This document shows, one piece after another, positions 40,423-48,242 of a DNA stretch of 64,000 nt. Source of the DNA: a virus. The position numbers were made by a program, and so were the translations under genes. Location: positions 1 through 64,000 of IMG/VR virus record IMGVR_UViG_3300043399_001325; one strand, written 5' to 3'. The notes under the pieces were generated by a model that was not told the DNA's origin, did not search any database, and saw only the letters and a program-made list of their open reading frames with translations. How positions within the stretch are numbered: the first letter of the stretch is position 1; each line of letters opens with the position of its first letter.

Positions 40423-40607
40423 TGTCTTTTTTTTGTCAATATTTTTACCATTACAATAATAAAAATTGCTCCCAACCCTACAATTGCAAATCGAATTACG
40501 TCTTTCTTTTTGTCAGACAATTCGTCGATTTTTTGCATCTCTTCATTTACGTTAAGGAGATATTCTTTAGCTCTTTGCCCTTCATTTTTATCATACACTA
40601 AACCCAT
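40419..40607 (-). CDS. Small C-anchored membrane protein
   Basis: A 62-aa protein with a helical charged body (QRAKEYLLNVNEEMQKIDELS) and TM at about 38-56 (FAIVGLGAIFIIVMVKIL) followed by TKKRQ. Tail-anchored plan. Confidence 0.55.
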   Translation of the reverse strand: MGLVYDKNEGQRAKEYLLNVNEEMQKIDELSDKKKDVIRFAIVGLGAIFIIVMVKILTKKRQ

Positions 40608-40610
40608 AAT

Positions 40611-41102
40611 TTACTTTTTTAAGAGTTTGTAAACTAAAAATGCCCCCACGAGTACACCGCCAATCAACAAATAGTTCGTTGTTGCCTTTTTGTTTTTTGG
40701 TTTGGCACTTGCTTGTTGTGCTTGTGATGGAGAATTAGGTGTGTTTCCCGAATCAACAAGACCACTTTCAGTTTTTATAGGCGTTGTTGTTGAACCTTGA
40801 GAGAGGTTGTTTGCCGTTGGTTTCGGAGGAATGACGTTTATAATTTCAGGAACTGTTGTGGTCGGTTGTGCGCCACCAATTACGCTTGGCTCTTTTGGAG
40901 GTGCAATAGTTACAATGTTTCCTGAAACAACCAAAGATGGAGGCGGAGCTACTTCTTCCTTTATTGATGGTATTTGTGCCTCATACAAGCCCAAAACAGG
41001 TCTTGCTGGTGCTGGTTGCACGTAAGTTTCAGAGTCAAATATACCACCAACATTATTCGTATTGGTTGGAGTTTGTAACGGCATTGATTCTAAGGTAAGC
41101 AT
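40611..41102 (-). CDS. Pro-rich C-anchored protein
   Basis: A 163-aa protein with a Pro/Thr/Val-rich linker (about 25-135) and a C-terminal TM (YLLIGGVLVGAFLVYKLL). ATG 41102 is the given start; ATG 41084 is possible. Low complexity suggests an extended surface linker, like the plus-strand 22005 protein in mirror orientation. Confidence 0.55.
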   Translation of the reverse strand: MLTLESMPLQTPTNTNNVGGIFDSETYVQPAPARPVLGLYEAQIPSIKEEVAPPPSLVVSGNIVTIAPPKEPSVIGGAQPTTTVPEIINVIPPKPTANNLSQGSTTTPIKTESGLVDSGNTPNSPSQAQQASAKPKNKKATTNYLLIGGVLVGAFLVYKLLKK

Positions 41103-41137
41103 AACAATTGTTTTTAGTGGTTATTTTTTGGTGAAAC

Positions 41138-41698
41138 CTATAATTTCAAAGTATCCTCTCGATAGTACAATTCTAACTTTGGTGTTAGCATTCTATTGGC
41201 TTGCAAAAACGTTTTGTTTCTGTTAAAAGCATCGATTGATTGCTGGGATGGCTTTATTTTAAACCACTTGTAAACTCTCCCTTGTGGGTTTGTCATTTTG
41301 CCCTTGTCTTCAACAACGGAAATCACTTTTCCAACATTAACTCCCGATTCTTTAATTTGTCCAAATCGATTTGTTATAATGCCATCATTCACATAATTTT
41401 CAAGTCTTGCACGAACATCTGGAACTTTGGTGAACAGTGTCTTGTTGGAAAGCAATTTAGAAGCAACCTGAACATTATTCTTTAGAATAGCATCCAAGTT
41501 TTCTGGCACGGTTGCTTGTTCAACGGAAATCTCATCACCTGTAGGAGTTATGATTGTGTTTTCTTCAACATCTGCTTGAATGGATTCAGCTTGTGCTTTG
41601 ATAATTTCCTTTCGTTTTCGATTAGAAACATAAGCGTATAGCCCAATTGCCCCTAATAGAGCGATTCCTGAATATATGTAAACTTTCTTTGAGTCCAT
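41138..41698 (-). CDS. N-anchored membrane protein with helical domain
   Basis: A 186-aa protein: TM about 6-22 (IYSGIALLGAIGLYAYV) and basic RKRKEI, acidic linker, then a globular part (LDAILKNNVQVASKLLSNKT..VYKWFKIKPSQQSI). No known motif. Confidence 0.55.
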   Translation of the reverse strand: MDSKKVYIYSGIALLGAIGLYAYVSNRKRKEIIKAQAESIQADVEENTIITPTGDEISVEQATVPENLDAILKNNVQVASKLLSNKTLFTKVPDVRARLENYVNDGIITNRFGQIKESGVNVGKVISVVEDKGKMTNPQGRVYKWFKIKPSQQSIDAFNRNKTFLQANRMLTPKLELYYREDTLKL

Positions 41699-41702
41699 TT
41701 TT

Positions 41703-41864
41703 TTACTTTTTTGCTTCTTGAATTTTTTTCATAACCTCATCATAATCTTTCTTCAATGAAGAATCATTAGTGATGTCTTTTTGGGTTGCTTTTTTAAAAG
41801 TTGCATATAACAAAGATGCTACTATAACGCCAACCACTCCTACGACAATATATTCTTTTTTCAT
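41703..41864 (-). CDS. Very small N-anchored membrane protein
   Basis: A 53-aa protein, MKKEYIVVGVVGVIVASLLY.., with a TM followed by a charged helix (DYDEVMKKIQEAKK). ATG 41864 lies 1 bp before the end of the 41866 gene; an upstream start at 41912 would overlap more. Confidence 0.55.
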   Translation of the reverse strand: MKKEYIVVGVVGVIVASLLYATFKKATQKDITNDSSLKKDYDEVMKKIQEAKK

Positions 41865-41865
41865 A

Positions 41866-42297
41866 TTATTGTTTTTTGAATGTCTTGTAAACGTATGCCC
41901 CTGCCAAAACAACCCCTGCGATTAAAGCTACATTCAAGGCTGTTTTAACCTTGTTTTCCGTGAAAAAGTTAGAGACACCTCTAAGTGTACTACCTACAAC
42001 ATCCTGACTTGCTCCTACACCTTGTAAAACAGGAGCAAAAATACCAGCATTAGCAAACGGGTCTAACTTATTATCATTTACATACTTCCGAAAAGAACTA
42101 TTAAAAGTACGGCAATTCAAGTTACCGCTTAAATTGCCCGATTGGGCAAAAGCATAATTCCAAATATCATTAGCGGTTTCTTGACCAAAGTGTGCTTTTA
42201 GAAGTTTGTGCCATTGAGTCCAATCTTCGCAAGCCCACCAAGTATCATTACCCCACTCATCATAATCGGGAGCAGTATTCCAAGTTTTTACAGCCAT
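41866..42297 (-). CDS. Trp-rich protein with C-terminal TM
   Basis: A 143-aa protein with NDTWWACEDWTQWHKLLKAH near 17-36, NIWNYAFAQ and NCRTFNSSFRKYV, then a hydrophobic C-terminus (LNVALIAGVVLAGAYVYKTF). The distinctive Trp/Cys region is conserved in my memory among similar phage-like elements. Function unknown. Confidence 0.6.
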   Translation of the reverse strand: MAVKTWNTAPDYDEWGNDTWWACEDWTQWHKLLKAHFGQETANDIWNYAFAQSGNLSGNLNCRTFNSSFRKYVNDNKLDPFANAGIFAPVLQGVGASQDVVGSTLRGVSNFFTENKVKTALNVALIAGVVLAGAYVYKTFKKQ

Positions 42298-42325
42298 AAC
42301 ACTTTTTTTTGTTTTCTTTTTAAAA

Positions 42326-42790
42326 TTAAGCAGCTTTAACTGGTTGACCATTTACCTCAACGTAGCCTAATTTAGCTAACTCATTTGATAGCCTATCAAT
42401 TTCAAGTTGTGCTTTTGCGTTTGTTCCAATAATTGAACCTCTTTGTAGATTGTATTGGGTTTGCGCTCCTAAACTTGAAAATCCTGAATTTGGTCTTGAT
42501 GGTGGAACGGGTTTTATTTTTGCTCTTTCAGCAGCAATTTGCTTGGCTAATTCTCTTGCAGTTTGCAAGTTATCAATGACCTGAGCAACTTGTGTTGGGG
42601 TAGTCAGCGTTGTTCCGCTTTGTGGCGAACCCTGAGAAGCAATCAAGGCAGCTTGCGCTTGATTTATTTGACCTTGTGTCAAAAGACCTCCTGATGCTTT
42701 TTTCTGAGCATTTTTAGACTTAAAGTATAAATATGCCCCAGCTCCTAAAAGCGTTAATGCTACTCCTCCTATAATTAAATTTCTACTCAT
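42326..42790 (-). CDS. N-anchored helical membrane protein
   Basis: A 154-aa protein: TM about 5-19 (IIGGVALTLLGAGAYLYF), then Ala/Gln-rich coiled coil (QAALIASQG..IDNLQTARELAKQIAAERA). Possible membrane-anchored scaffold. Confidence 0.55.
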   Translation of the reverse strand: MSRNLIIGGVALTLLGAGAYLYFKSKNAQKKASGGLLTQGQINQAQAALIASQGSPQSGTTLTTPTQVAQVIDNLQTARELAKQIAAERAKIKPVPPSRPNSGFSSLGAQTQYNLQRGSIIGTNAKAQLEIDRLSNELAKLGYVEVNGQPVKAA

Positions 42791-42797
42791 GACAATT

Positions 42798-43073
42798 TTA
42801 AATTAAATCAGACAATGTTGTTTTGTCAACTTGATACACTTCTTTGAGACGGGCTTCAGTCTTTGACCCAAAAATTCCATCAACAACCAAATTACCAAGT
42901 TTTTTTTGCAACTCCTCGACTTCTTTCCCACGACTACCCTTTGCCAAAACTAAAGAATAATCCAAGTCATCGCCAAGAACTTTTGATTTTTGTTGGTAAT
43001 GCTTAAAAACAAAGTATGCACCAATTAAAATTAGTGCAGACGACAAATACAAGATTGTGGTTTTATTTTTCAT
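42798..43073 (-). CDS. Membrane-anchored peptidoglycan-binding protein
   Basis: A 91-aa protein: TM at about 5-22, then a PG_binding_1-type repeat (SLVLAKGSRGKEVEELQKKL..VDGIFGSKTEARL). These domains bind cell-wall peptidoglycan. In a membrane virion this would dock the particle to the cell wall during entry. ATG 43073 overlaps the upstream gene by 11 bp. Confidence 0.75.
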   Translation of the reverse strand: MKNKTTILYLSSALILIGAYFVFKHYQQKSKVLGDDLDYSLVLAKGSRGKEVEELQKKLGNLVVDGIFGSKTEARLKEVYQVDKTTLSDLI

Positions 43074-43278
43074 TTCCTTCTTGATTAGGTTCGTTTTGAC
43101 CATTATCGGCAGCCTCTATTGGGGGCTTTAAAAATTCATCTTCTGAACTGATGTTTTCCGAATCCTTTTTTGTTGGTGCTTTTGGTTTTACATTTTTTAC
43201 AGAATTGTAAATCATGTAACCCGTGAATGCAATAATTACCCCTGTTATGGCTAATGCCAAAATGTTTTTTGACTTCAT
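43063..43278 (-). CDS. Small N-anchored membrane protein
   Basis: A 71-aa protein, MKSKNILALAITGVIIAFTG.., with one TM and an acidic tail (DEFLKPPIEAADNGQNEPNQ). Stop overlaps the peptidoglycan-binding gene start. Confidence 0.55.
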   Translation of the reverse strand: MKSKNILALAITGVIIAFTGYMIYNSVKNVKPKAPTKKDSENISSEDEFLKPPIEAADNGQNEPNQEGNEK

Positions 43279-43490
43279 TATTCCTTAGTTAATGCAAACC
43301 CTATTGCGAATGAAATTACGGCTACCACTACTACTGTATTGAAGTCGTACATTTTTGTTCTCAAGGGCTTTATTTGTTGAGATGTTGTTTCTTGTAACTT
43401 TGGCAATTCTTTACCAGCTTTAACGATAGCGGTTTCCTCCGCTTCATTAAAATTTTCAATGTCGAATTTAGCTCCTGCAAAAGTTCCCAT
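43278..43490 (-). CDS. Small C-anchored membrane protein
   Basis: A 70-aa protein with helical N-terminal body and C-terminal TM (VVVVAVISFAIGFAL). The TM lacks the usual long basic tail (ends TKE). It overlaps the next gene by one base. Confidence 0.5.
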   Translation of the reverse strand: MGTFAGAKFDIENFNEAEETAIVKAGKELPKLQETTSQQIKPLRTKMYDFNTVVVVAVISFAIGFALTKE

Positions 43491-43496
43491 ACTGAT

Positions 43497-44282
43497 TTAT
43501 TTTAAAACCATGTTCTTTTTTTCAAAATTAGTGATAAAAGCATTGATTTTATCATATCTGGATTGATTTTGTATTGTAGGCGTTCCTAAAAAAACCTCCA
43601 AAAACGCTTGATACGCTTCGATTCTTGGATAGCCAAGACCCAAATAGATTAGCAATCCATTTAAGTCAGCCTCGGTCTCATCGTTAATATCATCATTCAG
43701 ATAGAAATGACTAAACTCATGGCACAAGATTGCAAATCGCATCGGAACTGTGTACTCATCGAATTTCTTCTTGCTTACCTGAATTCTACCTGTGGTTCTC
43801 GAAATCCGAGCAGGCGTTGATGCCTCTCCTCCATTTTTGCTTGGTATGATTGGTAAGTATTCAATCAAAAACTCGTTGTTGTCGGAAGTGTATGATTTGT
43901 TTGCTTCCAAATATGGGGAATTGAAGCAAAATCGTTGCGCAAAATCGACGAAATAATAAATGGTGGGGTTTGTTATGTCAACCACATCCAATCGCTTCTG
44001 TAAAGGCGTTTTTTCGATTCCTAAAACCCTAATATTCTTCTCTTGTTCTTTGGGCAAATTACCTCTTTTTTGGTCATACACAGAAACAATAACTGAGTTA
44101 GAAGTAATAGGCATATTTACCATAAAAGTAAACTTGTTTGAAACTGTTTTGTACCTGTCCGTAAAAACAATTTTTGGTTTTTCAGCATCAACAATTTTGA
44201 TAACTACAACCGTCGGTGTAGTCACCTCAACGGTGATTGCCAAACACATCTCTTCAAAACGAGTATTTATTCGAAAATTCAT
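43497..44282 (-). CDS. Zinc metallopeptidase-like protein (HEFSH)
   Basis: A 261-aa soluble protein with the zincin motif FAILCHEFSHFYLND (HExxH) followed by ETEADLNGLLIYLG, where the Glu/Asp downstream could be the third ligand. The N-terminal ~100 residues are beta-rich and unassigned. Zincins cleave proteins. Its place in the late operon makes it a candidate for maturing the GG-motif proteins or for cell-wall or host-surface cleavage; no direct evidence. Confidence 0.75.
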   Translation of the reverse strand: MNFRINTRFEEMCLAITVEVTTPTVVVIKIVDAEKPKIVFTDRYKTVSNKFTFMVNMPITSNSVIVSVYDQKRGNLPKEQEKNIRVLGIEKTPLQKRLDVVDITNPTIYYFVDFAQRFCFNSPYLEANKSYTSDNNEFLIEYLPIIPSKNGGEASTPARISRTTGRIQVSKKKFDEYTVPMRFAILCHEFSHFYLNDDINDETEADLNGLLIYLGLGYPRIEAYQAFLEVFLGTPTIQNQSRYDKINAFITNFEKKNMVLK

Positions 44283-44584
44283 TTCTTTCTTTTTTGGTAA
44301 ATACTATATCCAATACCAGCAGCTATGATTAAAATAGAAACCCCAATAGCAACATTGCTTAACCCGATGAAATTAGATTTTGCCTTTGGGTTTTCCCCAA
44401 GACCTAAATCTCCTTCTTTGTTATCATCAAATTTGCTTAAAAGATTGCTTTTCATCGAGGCTAAGGTATCTTGAACTTTTTTATTCAAGATGAAATTACC
44501 CTTTTCTTTTTCTCTTTCAATCCAGTCTTTGAAGGAAAGGGTTGTACCGCTTTCTCTCCATAGTTGATTTGCACTCTTATCCAT
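44279..44584 (-). CDS. C-anchored membrane protein
   Basis: A 101-aa protein, helical charged N-terminal half (LWRESGTTLSFKDWIEREKEKG) and C-terminal TM (VAIGVSILIIAAGIGYSI) with QKRKK. Overlaps the metallopeptidase start by 4 bp. Confidence 0.55.
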   Translation of the reverse strand: MDKSANQLWRESGTTLSFKDWIEREKEKGNFILNKKVQDTLASMKSNLLSKFDDNKEGDLGLGENPKAKSNFIGLSNVAIGVSILIIAAGIGYSIYQKRKK

Positions 44585-44585
44585 A

Positions 44586-44747
44586 TTATTTTGTTGTTGT
44601 TTGAGGATTAACTTTCACCATAGATTTCAAGTCTTGAAATTCGGCTTCTACTTCTTGTTTGGGCTTTAAATAGCCTCTGTAAAGGAACACTAAAGCACCT
44701 ACGCCAATGGTAACTAAAACTATTCCCGTTATTTGCTTTTGTGTCAT
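44586..44747 (-). CDS. 53-aa N-anchored membrane protein
   Basis: MTQKQITGIVLVTIGVGALV.. with a TM at about 7-23, then RGYLKPKQEVEAEFQDLKSM and a short tail. Stop lies 2 bp before the next gene's start. Confidence 0.55.
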   Translation of the reverse strand: MTQKQITGIVLVTIGVGALVFLYRGYLKPKQEVEAEFQDLKSMVKVNPQTTTK

Positions 44748-44795
44748 CTTTAGTCGTTTTTAATTAGTACTTTCTTGTAAAGATACGTTTTACAA

Positions 44796-44966
44796 TTAAA
44801 GTTGACTACCTTTTAAGGGTTTTAATTCAACTTTTTCTTCAGTAGCTAAAACGGCTTCTTCCTTCACCTTGGGTGCGGAAACTTTATTTCTTTTCGAGAA
44901 ATAATTATAAGCTAAAACGCCTAATACTACTACACCTGCTCCGATTAATAAATTTTTGTTTTTCAT
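44796..44966 (-). CDS. 56-aa N-anchored membrane protein
   Basis: MKNKNLLIGAGVVVLGVLAY..: short basic start, TM at 5-22, RKNK stop-transfer and a Lys/Glu tail. Good example of the recurring plan of these late proteins. Confidence 0.55.
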   Translation of the reverse strand: MKNKNLLIGAGVVVLGVLAYNYFSKRNKVSAPKVKEEAVLATEEKVELKPLKGSQL

Positions 44967-44976
44967 GATTCAAATA

Positions 44977-45111
44977 TTAAGCTGTTTGACTTTTTTTCCA
45001 TGCACGACCTACTAAATAAACTGCTGCAAAAACAGTGATTGCCGTAACTGCTAAACCACCTACTAATTGCATAGTTGTTGGTTTGTTTTTTTCATCAAAA
45101 AATGTGTCCAT
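44977..45111 (-). CDS. 44-aa membrane protein, paralogue of the next gene
   Basis: MDTFFDEKNKPTTMQLVGGL.. with TM (LAVTAITVFAAVYLVG) and the end GRAWKKSQTA. The terminal motif GxAWKKSQ is shared with the 45140 product (GKAWKKSQKN), showing tandem duplication. Confidence 0.55.
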   Translation of the reverse strand: MDTFFDEKNKPTTMQLVGGLAVTAITVFAAVYLVGRAWKKSQTA

Positions 45112-45139
45112 GACTTGTTTTTTTTTAAAAGATTAATAA

Positions 45140-45253
45140 TTAGTTTTTCTGGCTTTTTTTCCAAGCCTTTCCTGCAATATATACAGTTCCGTAAATTACG
45201 GCTAATGATAGTGCCAATCCTAACACTCCCATTACTAAGTTTGGTTTTTTCAT
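45140..45253 (-). CDS. 37-aa membrane protein, paralogue of the 44977 gene
   Basis: MKKPNLVMGVLGLALSLAVI.. with a single TM and the end GKAWKKSQKN. One of the smallest genes here; supported by the paralogy and tidy spacing. Confidence 0.5.
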   Translation of the reverse strand: MKKPNLVMGVLGLALSLAVIYGTVYIAGKAWKKSQKN

Positions 45254-45257
45254 GATT

Positions 45258-45479
45258 TTACTTTCTTACAATTATTGATGTAGCCACACCTCCAATAATA
45301 CCCCCAACAAGACCAGAGATGTAAATATTCTTGTCTTTCCAATAACCCACCATAAGACCAATCAAAAGACCCGTTACAGCGCCCTCAACCGATGCTTTGG
45401 TAGTGAGCTGTAGAATCTCTCTTTTGTCTTTATCGGTAATCTGCTTAACTTCTTGAAGATAGTCTTTCGTAATAGGCAT
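45258..45479 (-). CDS. Two-span small membrane protein
   Basis: A 73-aa protein with helical N-terminus and two Gly/Ala-rich TMs (VEGAVTGLLIGLMVGYW; ISGLVGGIIGGVATSIIV). Glycine-zipper-like GxxxG motifs suggest oligomers. ATG 45479 is chosen; a non-ATG start further upstream is unnecessary. Confidence 0.55.
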   Translation of the reverse strand: MPITKDYLQEVKQITDKDKREILQLTTKASVEGAVTGLLIGLMVGYWKDKNIYISGLVGGIIGGVATSIIVRK

Positions 45480-45486
45480 AATCAAA

Positions 45487-45795
45487 TTATTTTCTTGTTA
45501 CTGCAAATATTACTAAACCCAAAACAAAAACTCCCCCAACACCTAAACCAATATATAGAGGCAAATTGCTTTTACCATCACCTTGTTTTGCTCCTTGTAG
45601 TTGAGCTAATGCGGTTTGCTGATTAATTTGAGCAAGCTGAAGTTGTTTGTCTGCAATTTCTTTTGCATTATTTGCTTGTTCTCTTGCTAAATCTCTTTGT
45701 TGTTTGCTGCCAAAAGCAGCAACACCTAAGCCTAACACAGAACTAATGCCACTTGCGATAGCACCTTGACCTAATTCAGTTGAAAAAAAACCCAT
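45487..45795 (-). CDS. Two-span protein with Gln/Ala coiled coil
   Basis: A 102-aa protein: N-terminal hydrophobic helix (IASGISSVLGLGVAAFG), coiled coil rich in Gln/Ala/Leu (NNAKEIADKQLQLAQIN..), and a C-terminal TM (LYIGLGVGGVFVLGLVIF). Same plan as the 30762 protein. Confidence 0.55.
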   Translation of the reverse strand: MGFFSTELGQGAIASGISSVLGLGVAAFGSKQQRDLAREQANNAKEIADKQLQLAQINQQTALAQLQGAKQGDGKSNLPLYIGLGVGGVFVLGLVIFAVTRK

Positions 45796-45797
45796 AA

Positions 45798-46019
45798 TTA
45801 TAAATTTAGTTTATCTTGATTTTTATCTACCCAAATAGAAAAAGCCTTGTTAAAAGACACGTTTTTTCTTAACCCATTAAACACGGCATCAATTAACTGA
45901 TTAGTATCAAAATTCTCTGCATCAATTGTAACCCCATTTTGGTTAAGCAATATTGCTATTTCCATAGGGTATAATCCAACCGATTGCCCAATCAATTTTG
46001 AAATTTGCTCCTGATTCAT
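45798..46019 (-). CDS. Soluble member of the late paralogue family
   Basis: A 73-aa protein consisting almost only of the domain found at the N-termini of the 31135, 46021 and 46742 products: EIAILLNQNGVTIDAENFDT, LIDAVFNGLRKNVSFNKAF. No TM, unlike its relatives. It is therefore the minimal form of that domain. Confidence 0.6.
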   Translation of the reverse strand: MNQEQISKLIGQSVGLYPMEIAILLNQNGVTIDAENFDTNQLIDAVFNGLRKNVSFNKAFSIWVDKNQDKLNL

Positions 46020-46020
46020 A

Positions 46021-46737
46021 CTATTGATTTTTTTTAGAAACAAAATAGATGATTCCTCCAATAACAGCCACACCTAAAACACCTAATAATATGTAAGTAC
46101 CAGTGTTAGAACCTTTGGTCTGAGGACTTACATCAGATGCTTGTGGAATGTTAATTGACGGGCTTCCTTGTGCTTGCGCTTGCGCTTTTGTTGCCTCTGC
46201 GATAGCAATATTTGCTTCGTTTGTACTTTTCGTCTTTAAGAAGTCTAAAGCCATATTACCAACAGTAAAAATACTTGTCCAAAGCCCTTTTGGAGCTGCC
46301 GTTGCTTGACCCTCGCTTGTTGAAACTAAAGGAGGTGTCGAAGGAGCGTCTTTTTGAGTGCTAAAATCTAAGCCAAATTGAAATGGCGAACCTGTTGCGT
46401 TGTTATATCCACCATCCATTCTTAGGTATTGGGCTTCCTCAACAAATCTAAAGTAATCCGCTTCTTCGGTGAAACCAAAGAATTGTGGGTCTTCGGTGAA
46501 GTTTTTAAACTCACCAAAAATTCTTCCTAAAACAACTGGTTTTGCTAAAAACGCACGTAAATCCTTGTCAAAAGACTTGGAAACTTTCATTGTTGTGACA
46601 ATCAAATCAACGATGTCTCTATCAGATGCTCTGGGTGGAACAATAACACCATTTTTTTTCAACAAAGAAACCATACTTTGCTTGTAGTACTTAACGAGCA
46701 ATACAATAATCATTGCTCCCATATTTTCTTTTCCCAT
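46021..46737 (-). CDS. Member of the late paralogue family with C-terminal TM
   Basis: A 238-aa protein. The family domain lies near the start (MVSLLKKNGVIVPPRASDRD, VTTMKVSKSFDKDLRAFL), then FFGFTEEADYFRFVEEAQYL, a YLRMDGGYNN GG site, a Pro/Ala linker and a TM (YILLGVLGVAVIGGIIYFV). Its gene lies 2 bp from the minimal paralogue. Confidence 0.6.
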   Translation of the reverse strand: MGKENMGAMIIVLLVKYYKQSMVSLLKKNGVIVPPRASDRDIVDLIVTTMKVSKSFDKDLRAFLAKPVVLGRIFGEFKNFTEDPQFFGFTEEADYFRFVEEAQYLRMDGGYNNATGSPFQFGLDFSTQKDAPSTPPLVSTSEGQATAAPKGLWTSIFTVGNMALDFLKTKSTNEANIAIAEATKAQAQAQGSPSINIPQASDVSPQTKGSNTGTYILLGVLGVAVIGGIIYFVSKKNQ

Positions 46738-46741
46738 TTTT

Positions 46742-47143
46742 TTATTTTTTAAGAATTAATGCCGTTGCAATAAATAATGCTGAAACCACCAAAATCACAT
46801 TGGTTTGATGCGCTAATGTAGTGGATTCTGACTTTGCTTTTCCAACAATTTCACTTCCACTTGCATTCATGAAGTGTTCTTGATAATTCATTCGTGCTTT
46901 TGAGGTTGCACAAGACGGACAATTGCATCCTGAATTTGAATCTTTGGAGTACATTTCTAAAATGATTTCCTTATCAGGGTGAAAGTCCATAATTTTTTTC
47001 AAGGCAGGCTCACCTACTTGATTTACCAACTCGCTTAAACTTTGACCTAAGTCTTTGTTTGAAACCACCTCATAACCAAATGAATTGATAATTGAAATAG
47101 CCCCATTCGGGTCGGATTCGGCAATATATTTGTAAACATTCAT
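46742..47143 (-). CDS. Member of the late paralogue family with CxCxxC
   Basis: A 133-aa protein: family domain at the start (AISIINSFGYEVVSNKDLGQ..LVNQVGEPALKKIMDFHPDK), then SGCNCPSCATSK, a possible metal or disulfide centre, and a C-terminal TM (ILVVSALFIATALIL). The first gene after the capsid-gene terminator. Confidence 0.6.
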   Translation of the reverse strand: MNVYKYIAESDPNGAISIINSFGYEVVSNKDLGQSLSELVNQVGEPALKKIMDFHPDKEIILEMYSKDSNSGCNCPSCATSKARMNYQEHFMNASGSEIVGKAKSESTTLAHQTNVILVVSALFIATALILKK

Positions 47144-47159
47144 AATCTACCTTTTTAAG

Positions 47160-47200
47160 TAAAAAAGGGCAAGTAGAATAAAGTCTATCTTGCCCTTTCT
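47160..47200 (-). terminator. Strong terminator just after the candidate capsid gene
   Basis: A perfect 10-bp stem AAAGGGCAAG/CTTGCCCTTT with a 15-nt loop and a T-run on the minus strand. It separates the capsid-like gene (stop at 47238) from downstream genes, so their expression would be lower than the capsid's unless there is read-through. Confidence 0.85.
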
Positions 47201-47237
47201 TTATTATACAATAATCGGTTTAAAGCATATTGCTTAA

Positions 47238-47930
47238 TTACGCTTTCAACTTGATGGTTTGACCATTAGTTACAGGCGGAGTGCCGAATTGTCTGCTTAC
47301 TGGTTGACCTCCCAATGCACGAGCAAGGTTGATATTATCAGCAGGGTAGAAGTACAATTTCAAGGTGGCGTTAGCCAAAACTTGACGGATGATGATTTTG
47401 GTGAAACCATCGATACGGTAAGCGTACTTCATCGCAATGATGTTCGTTTGTTGCTGATATGGGTCAATTGTTGGCACTAAAGTTTTTTGCGCCAAGTTAC
47501 CATTTGCGTCACGAGTGTTTACGGACAACGTTTCCAAAACTTGGTTAGCCGTAGCAGACTGAATGTAAGTTAAACCTACACTGTACGGGTTGTTCATGAA
47601 TTGGTAAAGCATTTCACGGTAAGTGATGTCAGGAATACCTGAACTGATTGTTACCGAACCTACAACTAAGTCTCCACCTGAAGTGAAACCTGAGTTGTTG
47701 ATGTATTGGTAAGAACCTAATACTTCAAAATTTGACACGGCAGAACCTGAAGTGGAAGTTACCGTTACGATGTATGGTTGAGAAGTTTGAACGTTCCCTC
47801 CCATTCCTGATGCGTTGAAGAAGTCATCACCTGTGAATGACAAGTCTTCGTCAATGAAACCATCTGCATTCGCAAAATTTTCCATTGCATTACGCTGGGC
47901 AGTTGCTAAATAGCGTCTTACGTTTGACAT
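47238..47930 (-). CDS. Candidate major capsid protein (jelly-roll-like)
   Basis: A 230-aa protein with no membrane span. The first ~45 residues are polar (NAMENFANADGFIDEDLSF); then a beta-strand-rich body starts QPYIVTVTSTSG, with YREMLYQFMNNPYSVGLTYI, LVPTIDPYQQQTNII and VLANATLKLYFYPADN. This resembles single jelly-roll capsid proteins of tailless viruses, and the last two motifs recur in the 29960 product. It has its own promoter region, a strong terminator, and better codons than many neighbours by eye. Capsid identity is inferred, not proven. Confidence 0.55.
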   Translation of the reverse strand: MSNVRRYLATAQRNAMENFANADGFIDEDLSFTGDDFFNASGMGGNVQTSQPYIVTVTSTSGSAVSNFEVLGSYQYINNSGFTSGGDLVVGSVTISSGIPDITYREMLYQFMNNPYSVGLTYIQSATANQVLETLSVNTRDANGNLAQKTLVPTIDPYQQQTNIIAMKYAYRIDGFTKIIIRQVLANATLKLYFYPADNINLARALGGQPVSRQFGTPPVTNGQTIKLKA

Positions 47931-47986
47931 TTTGTTTTGTTTTTGATATTGTTAAAAAAATTTTTCAAATTCGGTTGACTACCCGA

Positions 47987-48100
47987 TTACTTTGTTGCAT
48001 CTGTTTTCTTGGTTAAGAAGTTAGTTTGAACATAGTTCGCAACTAAAACGCCTACCACAACAGTACCAACGGCTTTCAAAAAAGGAACAACTTGATTCAT
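47987..48100 (-). CDS. 37-aa N-anchored membrane protein before the capsid gene
   Basis: MNQVVPFLKAVGTVVVGVLV.. with one TM and a KKTDATK tail. It is the first gene after the late promoter and lies 56 bp before the candidate capsid gene, so it may be co-expressed at high level. Possibly a membrane-capsid linker. Confidence 0.5.
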   Translation of the reverse strand: MNQVVPFLKAVGTVVVGVLVANYVQTNFLTKKTDATK

Positions 48101-48163
48101 TTCAGAATGATTATTGATTAAACTTATTTTTTTTAATAATTATTTACAGAAATAATATTGTTC

Positions 48164-48198
48164 CAAATTTATAATACTATTTTTTTTAAACGTTAGCA
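48164..48198 (-). promoter_or_regulatory. Candidate late promoter for the capsid gene
   Basis: Minus-strand TAAATTTG (48164-48171) fits TAnnTTTG, with TTTG-containing sequence upstream near 48197 and an AT-rich 140-bp gap. No ATTTGT/ACAAAT palindrome. Confidence 0.5.
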
Positions 48199-48213
48199 AA
48201 TCAAAACATTATC

Positions 48214-48242
48214 CTAAAATTATAAATGCGCTATAATTTTAG
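48214..48242 (-). terminator. AT-rich 11-bp hairpin at the end of the lysis block
   Basis: Perfect stem CTAAAATTATA/TATAATTTTAG with a 7-nt loop. It overlaps the last codons and stop of the u-spanin-like gene. The T-run after it is weak, so it may be an mRNA stabiliser rather than an efficient terminator. Confidence 0.5.

Noticed and set aside
43497-44282. ClpP/HK97-type head maturation protease
   Set aside because: Motif is HExxH, not the Ser or Asp prohead protease pattern, and no HK97-type capsid is seen.
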